In this document: piece after piece, positions 21,930-34,602 of the stretch
Numbering within the stretch: the first letter of the stretch is position 1
Layout: each line of letters starts with the position of its first letter
NCBI RefSeq assembly: GCF_905171775.1
Contig: NC_053501.1
Location: 17,628,754-17,692,753, forward strand
Source of the DNA: Rana temporaria
Lineage: Eukaryota; Chordata; Amphibia; Anura; Ranidae
DNA: 64,000 bases
Direction of reading: 5' to 3'
Translations under genes and position numbers: made by a program
Notes under the pieces: model-generated
Databases searched by the model: none
What the model was told of the DNA's origin: nothing
The model's input: only the letters and a program-made list of their open reading frames with translations

Positions 21930-22480
21930 ATACACTATATTTTCAAAAATATTGGGACACCTGCCTTTACAAACACATGAATTTTAATGGCATCCCAGTC
22001 ATAGTCCGCAGGGTTAAATATTTACGCAGGGTTAAATATTGAGTTGGCCCACCCTTTGCAGCTATAACAGCTTCAACTCTTCTGGGAAGGCTGTCCACAA
22101 GGTTTAGGAGTGTGTCTATGGGAATGTTTGACCATTCTTCCAGAAGCGCATTTGTGAGGTCAGGCACTGATGTTAGACGAGAAGGCCTGGCTCACAGTCT
22201 CGGCTCTAATTCATCCCAAAGGGGTTCTATCGGGTTGTGGTCAGGACTCATCCATGTGTCTATGGACCTTGCTTGTGCGCTGGTCCAAATCATTTGGTGG
22301 AGGGGAAATTATAGTGTGGGGTTGTTTTTCAGGGATTGGGTTTCGTCCCTTGGTTCCAGTGAAGGGAACTCTTAAGGCTTCAGCATACCAAGACATTTTG
22401 GACAATTTCATGCTCCCAACTTTGTGGGAACAGTTTGGGAATGGCCCCTTCCTGTTGTAGCACCCTTGTCCCAAAACAGG
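21930..22480 (-). pseudogene. Tc1-like remnant with an internal inversion
   Basis: The left part (21935-22280) is the 3' half in minus orientation: a terminal TATATTTTCAAAAATATTGG, then anti-sense of the conserved EEWSNIPIDTLLNLVDSLPR region. The right part (about 22285-22455) is in the opposite orientation and reads KASAYQDILDNFMLPTLWEQ on the plus strand, preceded by GGGEIIVWGCFSG. In a normal Tc1 both lie on one strand, so this copy carries an inversion with a breakpoint near 22280-22290. Confidence 0.7.
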
Positions 22481-22837
22481 GTTACATGTAAATTTTTCTG
22501 TGCTGGGTAGTAGCTAGCCTGGCCAATGTGTAGTTTTTATGGATCAATTGGGCTTCCTCCTAATCATGTTTCAGTGGTGGCTTCTCCCTTTTGTCAGTAG
22601 ATGGCACTGTCGCCTCTGGCATTAGAAGGATGAGCTACAGTGAAATCAGGTTATGAACAAACATACATTTCTCAGCCAATCAGACTGACTGCTATGCATG
22701 CTGGGAGAAGGAATTTATTTGGAGAAAGTCAGGTTATTTAGGTCTTCTCCGCCCAGACTGAGGTCTGGGTGGGTTTGTGTGTGTGGAACAGTTCCTGGCT
22801 GCTAGGTCTGAAGCCTGAGGCCTATCCAGGAGCTCTC

Positions 22838-23035
22838 CGGAGTCCAACTTTGATATGACTATCAAAGTCGGGCCAAAGTAGTCTTGGAACCTTTTCTAAA
22901 GTCGGACAAGACTTGTGTAATATCAGTTAAGACAACTCTCATAGAGAAACATTGAATTGCACGTCATCTGACTTGGGGGGTCTCACAAGTTGGATCCTAT
23001 GTCGCATCAGTGTGAACCAAACCTTACTTGGGAGT
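22838..23035. mobile_element. Fragment of a GTGTGAACC-ended MITE
   Basis: AAAGTCGGACAAGACTTG... ending CAGTGTGAACCAAACC resembles the palindromic insert at about 26715-26880 (CGACTTTGGGGGCGACT). Only an approximate outline can be given. Confidence 0.35.
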
Positions 23036-23108
23036 GAATTATAAAATATTTGCAAGTTATGAAGAGTAAACTATTAAATTTGTAAAAAATAATTAATTGT
23101 AACTATAC

Positions 23109-23206
23109 CTGGTTGTAGGCTGTCCACCTTTTTCCCATTATCCTTACGAGAAGCAGAGGGAGCTCTTGGTCGTAATTTTGGCTTTGGAACAGAAGTAACT
23201 TCAGAT
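23109..23206 (-). CDS. TOGARAM1: TOGARAM1 exon 6 (basic linker)
   Basis: A 98-bp exon with acceptor TTGAAAATACAG-like context and donor CAACCAG|GTATAG. In frame from exon 5 it reads SEVTSVPKPKLRPRAPSASR followed by KDNGKKVDSLQPG (residues 613-646). It is strongly basic and Pro/Ser-rich. The incoming intron, with the 24-33.9 kb stretch, is about 10.7 kb and repeat-filled. Phases in (2) and out (1) fit both neighbours. Confidence 0.9.
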
Positions 23207-23269
23207 CTGTATTTGAAAAGAACATTATGTACAATGAAGAAGTATATAATTACTAAGTGTAGCAAAGGA

Positions 23270-26030
23270 TTGCTTAATGCGTTTCAAAGCCTTTCAATCC
23301 AGCAGTCACTTTGACAGTGCAGGTCAAAACAAGTAAAAGGCTTCAGATTAGTTGCCGTTAGTAACAAAGACTTATTTTTATTCCATTTAAAAAAGGTAGG
23401 ACTCAAAAGGCTTTCTTTGCGTATTAAAATGCCTTACAATAAAAACTGCCTGCCTTGGTTAGAAAGTCCAAGTATCATTTTCTAGATCAAATTTGGATCC
23501 ACAACTGGGAAAAGCCACAGTCTAGCAAATGAGGACACTTATTCTCGCGACATCTGTCTAAAAGATGGCCATACACCAATAGAATTTTGTTTAAAAAGGT
23601 TTGCTCTCAGAACGAAAATTTTGAGGGGTAAAAACGATGGTCCTTTTCAACCGTAGCAATGAAAACATTCAGAGGAGCAGGATGGATTTTTTTTCCTCTC
23701 AAACACAATTCTGTATGGTTTATGTTTGGAATTCAAAAAAATGTACATATTGTAATGAAACCCGCGTTTAGGATTCCATTTAAAAAGCAAGTCTGGTTGA
23801 AATTTAAAGAGTGACAAAATGAGTTGGCTCACTGTCGTGGATTTCTTAGCTCTGCCTATAAGCAAATAATTCAGTTTCACTAATAAGCACAATTATAGCC
23901 CTTTTGTATAATGCCGGGAAAAGCGCGCTTGCATCTCCAAGTAACACAGAAGCTGGTATCACGTTGAGCTTAGAAAAAGTCCTCCTGAATAGGACAGGCT
24001 GTCTTTATTTATAGTGTAAAACAGGGATAACAAAAAGAGGGTGGTGACTTCACAATCAGCCAATTAGATACTTGTAAACCTTCAAAAGAACCAAATCAGG
24101 ACAAATGTATATATTCAAATAGATACTGTGACAGGAAGTCAGGTAAATCTGTGGGTGTTGTCACAGATGGGAGATACATTTCTGCCTTGTTTAGACAATA
24201 CACCAATTGTTATTAGGCGTCGGCTGCAGAAGTAGCCAGAAAAGCTTTAAAGGCGTTGAAAAACTTCAGCTGTTCAGAATGAGGCAATTAAGGCCTCTAA
24301 GTAATCCAGAGGATTACCACTGATTTGCTGCATCATGAGGCCTTCTGAGTGAAGGAGAGCAGTAGCAGAAAGTCTTCTGAGGAGGTGAGGTGGTGATCGA
24401 TTTTTCTGGGTGATAAAAATCAAAAGACTATTGTTTTTCTGCTGTATGCCCAGCACTAGGCTTTGCCAGACTCCATAGATAGGTTCCTGTGTGGAAGGTA
24501 GACGCCCAAAGTGGCCAGGGTTTATTTTATGTTTGATTTTGTTTATGCCGTTTGGATGCTTGCACTTGTTTCCAGCAAGATGGAAGACTAAACCAAAATC
24601 TTTGTTTTCAACCGTCTTCGACTGCCTGTCTGTATAAATTCAGTGTGTAGTGAACCCATCCAGGGGGGGTCACACACCCCGCTACCGAGCTAACCCCTTA
24701 CAATACCAAGTAGTGATGTATGCAATCGCCCGCGTGCAGAGCTATGTGGGCAATTTCCTGCTGAGACACAATGTGCCTCACATTGTGAACACTACAAATA
24801 TGGCTCTGATCACGACTGTGTGCACATTCCCACCGCTACCATTGGTGCAAACCATACTACCATGGCTCAGCGAGCCATGCTTTTATACGGTTATTCTACG
24901 GTTCCCATGTACGCAGATGTATTTGCCAGGAGCGTAGATGCAGTCGCCATGAGGTGGCCAGGCTCTTAAAAGCGAACATCCCTTAAAAAGCGAACAGATC
25001 TGTCGTGTCCATGGGAAGGTTTCCGCAATCAATGGTCCTCCGACATCTGTATTGGCTACCATGCACTCTCCAGTTTTAGTAAATCAACCCCAGTGAGTGT
25101 TGAGGAAATTTTTCTTAACGTATATTGTCAGATGTTCCCTAGTGTCAGTTTTTCTGCAATACGCTCTTGCGAGTGTGTATACGCATGGAGAGTCTTGGAT
25201 GGTGCCGATTCTGGACAGAGGAAGCATTGATGGCAGACCAAGTTTTGTTTGAGGACAGGGGTTCATCACAGATGTACTTTAAGAAAACACCTGAAGCATT
25301 GGTAAAGCTGGTTGGTCAGAGAGTAACCTTTCTGTCATGTGACCTTGTTTCAGCACGCGGGATCAAAAGACTTAGAGCAGTTCACTGTGGGCACCCATAT
25401 AAGTAAGGTTATCATTTGCTTCTACTGAAGACTCCGTAATATAGCAAGTAGTTGTTCCGATACCAGAAAGACCACACTTTCTACTAAACATCAAAGTAAT
25501 ACATTTCCAGTGACCTGTATGATCCAACTAACTTTCCACTGTGCTGAAATTTACTCCAAATTTTTCTCTATCTCGTTCTTTTTGCCATTTGTTATCCTAT
25601 ACCATGACCATTATCTGATGTCAATATACTTCCCACGATCGCCTTTTTCTCACATCTCATCCGTCTCTCTTTTTCTGCAGATTCCTCACACTTTTTATAT
25701 TCACATTTGAACCTCGGGCTCCCTACCCTATGTTTTTCCCCTCTCTCTTGTGTCTTGTCTTCCTACCAAATCTACTGATAAGGTTTATCTCCGCTTTATT
25801 CTTAGATACCCTTCCTCCCTTACCTAGACTACCGATAAGTGTTCCCTGCCTGTTGTCTTATTGGCCCCCCCAATTTGGGCTTTATCTTCAGTCCCTTCAA
25901 AATCTAAATCCATACAAGAACCTCAAGCTCCAGAATGATATTCAAGAATGACTCTCTTGGCTCCTGTTTTAAATTGGCCATAGTATGTGTATCTATGAAT
26001 GTGAGTTTGGAACTAAACTTTGGAATGTGA
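23270..26030. other. Large intron, mostly unclassified
   Basis: About 2.8 kb of the intron between exons 5 and 6 without a convincing exon. ORFs here are short and without recognisable domains. No tandem array is present, and I could not delimit any element. Confidence 0.5.
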
Positions 26031-26034
26031 GTTA

Positions 26035-26155
26035 GAGATCTTAGACTGTAAGCTCCTTGAGGGAAGGGACTAAATTTGACTGTGCAATATATGCTCAAAG
26101 CGCAGTGTGAATTGACAGCGCTATAAGTACCTGTAATAAATAATTCTTAAAAAGA
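26035..26155 (+). repeat. SINE/LINE 3'-tail repeat (GCGCTATAAGTACCTG)
   Basis: CTTAGACTGTAAGCTCCTTG, GAGGGAAGGGACTAAATTT and GACAGCGCTATAAGTACCTG ending in TAATAAATAATTC form a tail seen in very many vertebrate interspersed repeats. A related tail is at 42684-42750. Confidence 0.6.
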
Positions 26156-26477
26156 AAATAAATTCTGTGCATAAAAAGGCTGCAAAGAACAAAGCAAAAT
26201 GTTACTCTACCCTTGGTGAACCAGCAACCCCTGCAGCCTACAGGTCACTCTCCCAGCCAAATTTATTGCAGTCATACCACATTCTTCTAACATTAGCTGA
26301 ACAGTCCAGGTTACTATTTAACTGCCAGCAAAGCACTTTGCTACAAAATGAAACACTGTTTGAGTAATCTAAAATTCAGCTACAGCTATATATTCCAGCT
26401 TTCTGCATCAACAAAAAGTCAAACAAAAAAAAGGGTTCTAAAAAACAAAAGTACCACAATGTGCCAATGCTTACAAC

Positions 26478-27172
26478 AGTATAACAATCACCCAAAAAAA
26501 AAAAAATTAATTGAACAGCAGCGCTAAAACAAACTACACATAATATGTAGACACAACGTGGTGAGTAAATAGAAATTTAGTGAATTAAAGTCCATAAAAA
26601 AATAAATGTCCAAGGTCATATGTAACATCTTCCCAAGGGTGTGGTGAGATATCGCCAGCTACTTGGCTTCGAAATGGACACAACATCCTTTATGCTTGAT
26701 TATACATGTACCATGACCCGGTTCACACAGGGGCGGCTCGACTTTGGGGGCGACTCAGCAAGGCGATCTCAAGACGACTTCAGAGTTGACTTGCAAAATG
26801 ACTTCTGTATTGAAGTCAATGCAAGTCGCCCCCAAAGTCGTAAAAGAACATTTTTCTAAGTCGGAGCAACTTGAGTCACTCCTATTAAAACGGTTCCTTT
26901 ATGGGTTACTGCCTGGTTGCCGACCACGCGAGTGTAAGGCAATAGCTCTCGGTGAGTTCAATACTGACGGGGAGCGGGTCTCTTTGACACGCATGGTGTG
27001 GTTTGAAGACTTTATCACCCTTGGGAAGATGTTACATATGACCTTGGACATTTTTTTATGGACTTTCATTCACCGAATTTCTATCTACTCACCACTTCGT
27101 GTCTATATATTATGTGTAGTTTGTTTTAGCGCTGCTGTTCATTCAATTGTGTTTTTGGGTGATTTTTATATG
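26478..27172. mobile_element. Split palindromic element with a second element inserted
   Basis: Arm 26478-26641 (AATCACCC...AGCAGCGCTAAAACAAAC... CTTCCCAAGGGTG) is inverted at 27017-27172 (CACCCTTGGGAAG ... GTTTTAGCGCTGCTG). The 375 bp between them start near ACCCGGTTCACACAGGGGCG and hold a smaller palindrome (GGGGGCGACT ... AGTCGCCCCC), probably a later insertion. Non-coding. Confidence 0.65.
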
Positions 27173-27312
27173 ACGGTTTTATTTACAAGCAACAGCTATT
27201 TGGTATTTATGTATTAGACCTGCATTTAATTTTCTTTTTTTTAGTGCAATGGTGAACAGGTGATCGTCTTAGGAATTTAAATTTTTTTTTTTTTTTTTTT
27301 TACCAACGCTTA

Positions 27313-27840
27313 TGCCGCATACACACGATCATTTTTCGGCATGAAAAAAAACGACGTTTTTCCAACTTCAACATTAAAAACGATGTTGCCCACACACCAT
27401 CGTTTTTGAAAAATGATGAACAAAGCGCGGTGACTTACAACACTTACGACAGCACTCTAAAGGGGAAGTTCTATTCTTGGGCTGCTTTTAGCCGATTCCT
27501 TGTTAGTAAAAGACGATTCGCGCTTTTTGGTCTGTTACAGCGTGATGAATGTGCTTACTCCATTATGAACGGTAGTTTTACCTGAACGATCGCTCCCGTC
27601 TCATAACTTGCTTCTGGGCATGCACGGGTTTAAAACGTTGTTTTTGCCCACACACGATCCTTTTTAACAACACGAAAAACGTCATTTTAAAAAACGACGT
27701 GAAAGAATGCAGCATGTTCGAAAAAAAAATTGTCATTTTTCAGAAGCCGGAAAACGATGTGAAGCCCACAAATGATCATTTTAAATTTTAAAACCGTCGT
27801 TTTTTTTTTAATGCCGAAAAACGACCGTGTATACGCGGCA
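27313..27840. mobile_element. PIF/Harbinger-like MITE, 'ATACACACGA' variant
   Basis: A 528-bp element with ends TGCCGCATACACACGATCAT and CGACCGTGTATACGCGGCA, flanked by TTA (27310-27312, 27841-27843). The inverted interior carries TTTTTCGGCATGAAAAAAAA / ATGCCGAAAAACGA. Confidence 0.75.
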
Positions 27841-29378
27841 TTACAATAGGCCAGTCTTTTTTTACCAAGGTTCTATGAAACCCTTGGGCTTCTCCAGAGG
27901 TTGTTTGAAAAATAAAACAAGCAATAGTAATAGCTGGAAAACACAGACAAGAAAAAAAGCATAGTGCCTTTAATCTTGCCGCTCCGTACGTTGCAGGTCA
28001 GTGAAAAAATGCCCCATACACGTAGTGCTCTTTTATATTGGACGTTAGTGGGGGAATACCCCCCTCTCTTCTTCCCCATCCTTATGCTGGGAACACTTAG
28101 TTTTTTTCGGAGGGTTGAATGAAGAAAAAAAAAAGAAAAAAAAAAAAAAACTGGCAGCTCCCGTTGGAGCCGCTGTACAAACTATGTGAGGTTAATACAG
28201 CGATCTCCCCCCCCGCTGAGCTGTTGTGTTCTGACAGCCCCCTGCCACAGCCAGAACACTCCAATCAGGGCTCTTTGGCTGAGAGCCCTGATCGGGAGTC
28301 ATTCAGATGCTGGTTATGTTTACAACCTATCAACTTGCTAGCGTTTCGTGAGCTGCAGAAACAAAAAAAAATTTTTAGGGGTTCCTGAAGACCCCTAAAA
28401 TTATTTCAAGGTTTCCTTCATGGTAAAGAGGTTGAGAAAGGCACTTTAAAAACATCCCTCAAATGCACACCCCAGAGGCTCTTGAATGGGACATGCAAAT
28501 CGGAGGACGGGTAAACCTCCATCTTGCATCCCACAATGCAATTCTCAGCGATTGTTTATCCAATCTGGGAAGTGGAGGGGGCCTAGTTTCCCGATTTCTA
28601 CATAATACATTTAAGGGACTCCTAAAAGGACAAATTTGTATATTATTACTGTTGAATGCGAGTGCAAACTTGTTTTGACAATTTTAAATTATTAATAAAT
28701 CTACTACACTATGAGCCTCTTCTTTAGGTCTCCTGTGGAGTTTACTTGTACACCATAATCTGACCTGAAAGATCTTTGGAATGGCAGGGTGCTACTGAGA
28801 AATGGACTGGGTTTCCATTACCAATTTCCATTTTCAACAGCAATTTTTGACCTCCTGTATTTAAGGGGGTCAAACACCTCTGGCGAGTTGCCGTCTGTAA
28901 TGAAGGATTTGGAAGACATGACTAAATTGAAGCACAAGATTGGTATGATATGTCACAAAAGGACTTTTACTTTATACAATATATTTGATTGTTCATTTTT
29001 TATGCACTCTATTCACTTTATTGTTGGAGCAATACGTGATGCACAGGTCACCTTGTACAGCTTGTGAGCGCCAATTTCCTTATATATTTGACATTTATGC
29101 AGTAAAGGTGGATCATTCACCTTTTTAAAAAAGGGGCAGCTACACAATTTTCACTGCACATATAATGTTTTTTTAGAGGGCGCCATCATTTGTTTAAAAA
29201 TTATTGTGGATTATTATGGCTAGTAATTTATGGTGCTTGCATTAATTGGTCAGTTTTACTTTTATTCACCTTTTGCATTCAAAACAGACAAAGATGACCG
29301 TCTACTACTTTGACATCCCCCATCCCACTAACAGCTTGATTCCATTGCAGATTTGCCCATCCACAACGATTACCACAC

Positions 29379-30606
29379 TTAAAGGGGGTTGTAAAGGTTT
29401 GTTTTTTTGTTTTCTAAATAGGTTCCTTTAACCGGTTACCGAACGCCCACTGTATATATACGTCCTGTTTTTAAAGATGGATATCTCGGTAACGGCAGCA
29501 GCTGCTGCCACAACCGAGATACCCATCTCTTCAGTGAGCGGTCCGGTAAACGATAACGGCGGTTTAAGTCTAAATATGAGATCTAAGGTTTTTTTGACCC
29601 CAGATCTCATATTTAAGAGGACCTGTCATGCTTTTTTCTATTACAAGGGATGTTTACATTCCTTGTAATAAAAATAAAAAATGTATCAGTTTTATTCCTA
29701 TTTCAGTGTAAAAAATGATAAAATCAATAAAAATAAATAAGAAAACCAAAAAAAATTTTTTTAAAGCGCCCCGTCACCAACGAGCTCGCGCGCAGAAGAG
29801 TAGCGCCCGCATATAAAAACGGTGTTCAAACCAGACAAGTGAGGTATCGCCGCGACCGTTAGAGCGAGAGCAATAATTCTAGCCCTAGATCTACTCTGTA
29901 GCTCAAAAAATGCAACCTATAGAATTTTTTAAACGTCGCCTATCGAAACTTTTAAGGGTAAAAGTTTGACGCCATGCCACGAGCGGGCGCAATTTTTAAG
30001 CGTGACATGTTGGGTATCATTTTACTCGGCGTAACATTATCTTTCACAATATATACAAAAATTGGGCCAAATTTATTGTTGTCTTATTTTTAAATTAAAA
30101 AAGTGAATTTTTTCCAAAAATAGTGCGCTTGTAAGACCGCTGCGCAAATACGGCGTGACAAAAAGTATTGCAATGACCGCCATTTTATTCTCTAGGGTGT
30201 TAGAAAAAAATATATATAATGTTTGGGGGTTTTAAGTAATTTTCTAGCAAAAAAAAACTGTTTTAGTCTTGTAAACGCCAAATCTGAAAAACGGGCTCGG
30301 GGGTTAAGTGGTTAAGCTACTGCATTGTTGGTTCACTTACCTTTTCCTTAGATTTCCCTTCTAAAAAATTTTTTTCTTTGTCTGAATTTCTCACTTCCTG
30401 TTCCTCCTGAGTAAGCTTGCCCCCATCATCTGGCTGGGGGTTAGTCAACCAGAACAGCTTACTGAGGAGGAACAGGAAGTGAGAAATTCAGACAAAGAAA
30501 AAGAACATTTAGAAGGGAAATCGAAGGAAAAATTTAAGTGAACCAACAATGGACTAGCTTAAAGTAACCCATTTAGAAAAAAAAATAACCTTTACAACCC
30601 CTTTAA
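29379..30606. mobile_element. Compound repeat with TTAAAGGGGGTTGTAAAGG ends
   Basis: The 1228-bp unit begins CTTAAAGGGGGTTGTAAAGG and ends CCTTTACAACCCCTTTAA. Inside are a palindrome with GTAACGGCAGCAGCTGCTGC, an AT-rich part shared with other frog repeats (CCGCCATTTTATTCTCTAGG) and a 240-bp hairpin. It is probably several insertions in one. Confidence 0.55.
30316..30559. repeat. 244-bp hairpin
   Basis: The left arm (GCTACTGCATTGTTGGTTCA ... CACTTCCTGTTCCTCCTGAG) and right arm (GAGGAGGAACAGGAAGTGAG ... GAACCAACAATGGACTAGC) pair over about 105 bp around a short GCCCCCATCATCTGGCTGGG loop. It lies inside the compound repeat. Confidence 0.85.
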
Positions 30607-30609
30607 CAG

Positions 30610-31456
30610 ATATACACAAATTCTGAACCTCCATGCCAGGTGGTAAACACTGATGTAACACACTGGTGTTTTCCTTGCATAACTATATCTTTAACTTAAC
30701 CATGCAAGATCCCAGTGGGTATTAATTAACCTCCAAAGACTATGGGTTAATTAGCAACACAAAAGATCTAAAAATAACCTCTCCAATAACCTTCCTGTAT
30801 ACAACCTTTATAGGAGCCTGGTAAAGAAAAGACGAACAAACTCCAGGCAGATATAAAAAGACATAAATGAATGCAGCTCTAAAGTCAATAATACTTTATG
30901 TGAATAGTGGATCTCAGTTTGACTTGATATCAAACTCTTGCAAACCCATGCACAGTACTGTAGAGCTCAGTCTGCAAATAGAAGCAGCAGCACATGGAGC
31001 CAATGATTTGTGTTGCAGTGCTCATCTGATAACAAGAGATCTGCTGATAGGAAAAAAAGAACAGAGAGATGAGCTTATGAGTCTGCTACTTCTCCTTTCA
31101 CTGCTCATTGAAACATTTCGGAGCCACGCAGGACCCCTTCATCCGGCATGTGATGAAAGGGTCCTGTGTGGCTCCGAAACATTGGGATTTGCTGTAATGA
31201 TGTGATCACTGAATTAAGCTTTAGATCGATTTTTAGAGATCTTGGCGTGCTGGTGACATCTCTCTATAGGACCATTCAGGGTTCCAGCGGGTGGTTGCTT
31301 CAGCACCCACTGCCATACACAGCCATCTCTACAGGAACATGTGCATTGGAAATAGTGCGTTGGAACCATTAGGGAGATACACTCTCTAATTTTCCTGGTG
31401 ACCATAGTCATTGGGACTGAAAACGAGGGAAATTTGTGAAACTGTTGAGTTATTAC
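30610..31456. other. Intron sequence with a 35-bp inverted pair
   Basis: No exon. Around 31110-31185 GAAACATTTCGGAGCCACGC and GGCTCCGAAACATT are inverted, a feature of another frog repeat. The remainder is unclassified. Confidence 0.4.
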
Positions 31457-32098
31457 TTAAAGGGGTTGTGAAGGCAGAGGCGTATCTAGTATAAATGGCA
31501 CCTATGGCAAGCACTGAAACTGCGCCCCTGTCAAAACATTTGAAACCCATCTCTTAGATAACCTAAATGGGGCGTCGTTAGAGTCTGAGATGAAAGAGGG
31601 AAAGAAAGAAGGATGGAAGGACAGCGGGCCCAGATCCTACACCACAATAGCAATATGTGTATTCCAGAAAGTTTAAAGAGGAAGTAAACCCGGATGGCGG
31701 CCATATCTCTTGTCATGTGACTGCAGTCAGCTGACACCTGTGAGGGCGGGTCCTTCTGTACCACAGACACTGAATGGCTAGGACACGGTGCAGCCCCTGC
31801 TATCTCTGTAGCTGGGGCTGCACCGTTAGCCCAAGGGGGATAACTTGCGGGCGTGCTCCCGTGATACAGCCGCCGATTGTATCACTCGGGCCCGCCCCCC
31901 GGGGCACCACGTCATGGATTTGATTGACAGCGGGAGCCAATGGCTGTGCTGCTATTAAGCTCCAATTACGAGCCGCCTCAAGCTGGGGGAGACCATTGCG
32001 GGAACGAGCCCACGGAGTTTCATGGCTTAGGTAAGTAAAACAGGGGGGCTGGAGGATGCATTAAGGTGAAAAAAAACAAAGCTTTACAACCCCTTTAA
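31457..32098. mobile_element. Repeat with TTAAAGGGGTTGTGAAGG ends
   Basis: Bounded by TTAAAGGGGTTGTGAAGG and CTTTACAACCCCTTTAA, as for the element at 29379-30606. Near 31473 CAGAGGCGTATCTAGTATAA looks like a hAT end, so a second element may be inside. Non-coding. Confidence 0.5.
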
Positions 32099-32126
32099 AA
32101 TGTTTTCAGTGACGGCAACTGTCTAA

Positions 32127-32375
32127 GGCCCTGTACACACGACTGATGAACTCGACGTGCCAAACACATCGAGTTCCTCGTCGAGTTCAGTGTGGAAGCC
32201 GCCGAGGAACTCGGAGGCCGACTTTTCCCATTGACTAACGAGAAAATAGAGAACATGTTCCTCGTCGGCTTCCTCGCTGAAAAGTGTACACACGACCGAG
32301 TTTCTCGCCAGAATCCAGCTCCGACCGAGTTTCTGGCTGAATTCTGCCGAGAAACTCGGTCGTGTGTACGGGGCC
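32127..32375. mobile_element. PIF/Harbinger-like MITE with perfect TAA duplication
   Basis: A 249-bp palindromic element with ends GGCCCTGTACACACGACTGA and TCGGTCGTGTGTACGGGGCC, flanked by TAA on both sides (32124-32126, 32376-32378). Both arms repeat CGAGTTCCTCG-type blocks. It looks young. Confidence 0.8.
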
Positions 32376-33249
32376 TAAGGGGACATTTCCCTCAGCTTGG
32401 AGAGATTTCCTCTGTTTTCCTGTGTGTCTACTGGACAGAGAGCAAAGGGAAAGATCCCCAGTGGGAAACAGATAGATGCTGTTTTTTTCCCCTAACATGG
32501 GTTTTAATCATTGCTCACACCAGCCTCTCTCAACCCTTTACTCCAAAAAAAATCCCTTAAAACAATTCTCGGATCTCAGGGAAGTACTACCAAGATTAGC
32601 CTATTGGACGTCATCAGGAAAATGCTCCTTACATTGGAGGTCAGTGGAAATAATACCCCACCATTATAGTGGTGGTAAAATGCCACCATTATAGTTGGCT
32701 AGAATGATCACTGGTCTTATGCTACCGGCTCTGCCAAGTGGGAGACTAACCTGGAACTGTACAGGTACCATCAGATAGAAGCCATAGCTCAAGGAACCCC
32801 TAGCAACCTCTGGAGGACCCCTATGGTTCCAGAGAACATTTAGGATGGCTGCCCACACTATTAAAGATTTCAAAAATGGCATTAAAAATACATTTAAATC
32901 TGAATTGGCAAACCAACATAATCTCAGTTACATACTGCACTGTTGCTCCTACAACTAACCAAATCATAATACTTCTAATTTGCACAAAGAACAGGTATGA
33001 ACAGAGGACAATGCAGATAAGATCTTTTCAATAAACTAGTAAAGCCTTCAGCCAGTAAGTAGCTGGTCACCAAGGATACTAAAGGGCAAGGATTATAAGA
33101 TTCTATACGAGACATAAGGCCCATTTCACCATTAACTATTAGAATTCTCTGCCATGTGACTGTTATTCTCAGTTCTGATTGGCTGTTAATAAAATAAACT
33201 GGCAATGAATAGCAAATTGCAATTTGTCATGGATATGCAATAGTCTGGC

Positions 33250-33845
33250 AGCTTACCTGTTTTTCCATCTGTTCATTAGAGGCCTGACCCTGTTCTGGTT
33301 CCCTTTTTTATCACTTCCTCTTCCTGTATGGCCCCACCCAGGCCATCCTAGGAAGTCTATATTAACTGTTGCACTGCAGGTCTGCAGTGCTGCTCAATAG
33401 TGTAGTTTGCCAAGTTCCTGTTTGCAGTGTGCTACGATCATCTTCCTGTGTACCGTTGTTGGCTTGTTCCTGACTTCTGCTGTTTGCCTGTGCCCCTGAC
33501 CATTTGCCTGTCCCACGGTTACCCTTGTCTGCCTGTTGCCCTGACCTCGGCCTACCCATCACCACCGTTTGTCCTGCTGGCTGCTTCCCCTCTCTCCCTG
33601 CGGAGTGTGACCTAGGGGATCCCGGGGTTCGCGACCTGGATCCAGTTGCGGCCAAGGCCATTCTCACCACTAGAGGCTCTGGTGAACACAAAACTGGGTC
33701 TTAGACTCCGCGCCCTGGGTGATCTTGGGTTCACGCTTCCTCTCTGCTAGCAGCAGTCGGCTATAGGGTTCACTACCCTGTTGTGCATCCCTGACCCCAA
33801 TGGGGTGCACTTGTCACCTGGCCACGGGTGACCTGACACAATTTT
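33250..33845. other. Unclassified repeat close to exon 5
   Basis: A C/T-rich stretch ending CACGGGTGACCTGACACA, about 50 bp from the exon 5 donor. Its style resembles LTR-type frog repeats, but no matching second copy or duplication is visible. Confidence 0.3.
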
Positions 33846-33894
33846 CTAAAAGGAAAAATCAAAAGGAAGGCAAAAAAGATTAGATATAACTTAC

Positions 33895-34121
33895 AATCTC
33901 TTCAGCTGTGGCGTGGGAGAGAGTGGTGAGGTGAGGGACTCCCGGCTATAGACCCCACTTTCACTATAAGAGCCATTAATTGGTGACGATGTTGAAGACG
34001 GAGAATCCATATTCAGATCTATTTTCATGGAGTCCGGGCTGTCGAGATCAGAAAGACTTCCACTCATCTTCGCTCTCTTCTTGGCCGCGCTGTTTCGCAA
34101 TTGTCGAAGAGAATTGATCAT
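33895..34121 (-). CDS. TOGARAM1: TOGARAM1 exon 5 (conserved linker)
   Basis: A 227-bp exon with acceptor CCTATTGTAG and a perfect donor GTAAGT (residues 538-613). It begins MINSLRQLRNSAAKKRAK and continues with SGSLSDLDSPDSMKIDL and YSESGVYSRESLTSPLSP, one of the best conserved parts of the linker. The repeated Ser-Pro and Ser-Asp motifs suggest phosphorylation, which is inference. The M at its start is internal, not an initiator. Confidence 0.95.
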
Positions 34122-34602
34122 CTACAATAGGAAATCATCATTAGTATCTGGAAACCAGGGGACAAAATTACCTTGGATGATGCCACATTGGCCCGTGTAC
34201 GGTGTTTAACGTTCTTATGCAAGAATATGAATGTTTAGTCTTAAAAGGCTCATCCACTTTAAAATGATATTTAGGTTACAGGTGAATCCTACTGTTTTGA
34301 ATCATCCCCTGGCTTCTTATATACTCCAACCAAGAAAAAAGCATCCAAGAGCCATTGAGGCTTAGTAATGAAAGGACAAAAACAGAGAGCTCACCGACTC
34401 AGGTGAGGCTGCTCACAACAGAGAAAGCAGACTTCCAGTGGGTACCCCAGCAGGTGACCAGAAGAAAAACATGCACTTTGGAAGGAGCGCCAGACCAATG
34501 GATAAGAAAATCGAAATTTACTTATTAGTACATACTAAACAACAGCCAATGCGTTTTAGGGGTCAGGAAAAAAAAACTCCCCCTTCATCAGGGCTTTAGT
34601 TA

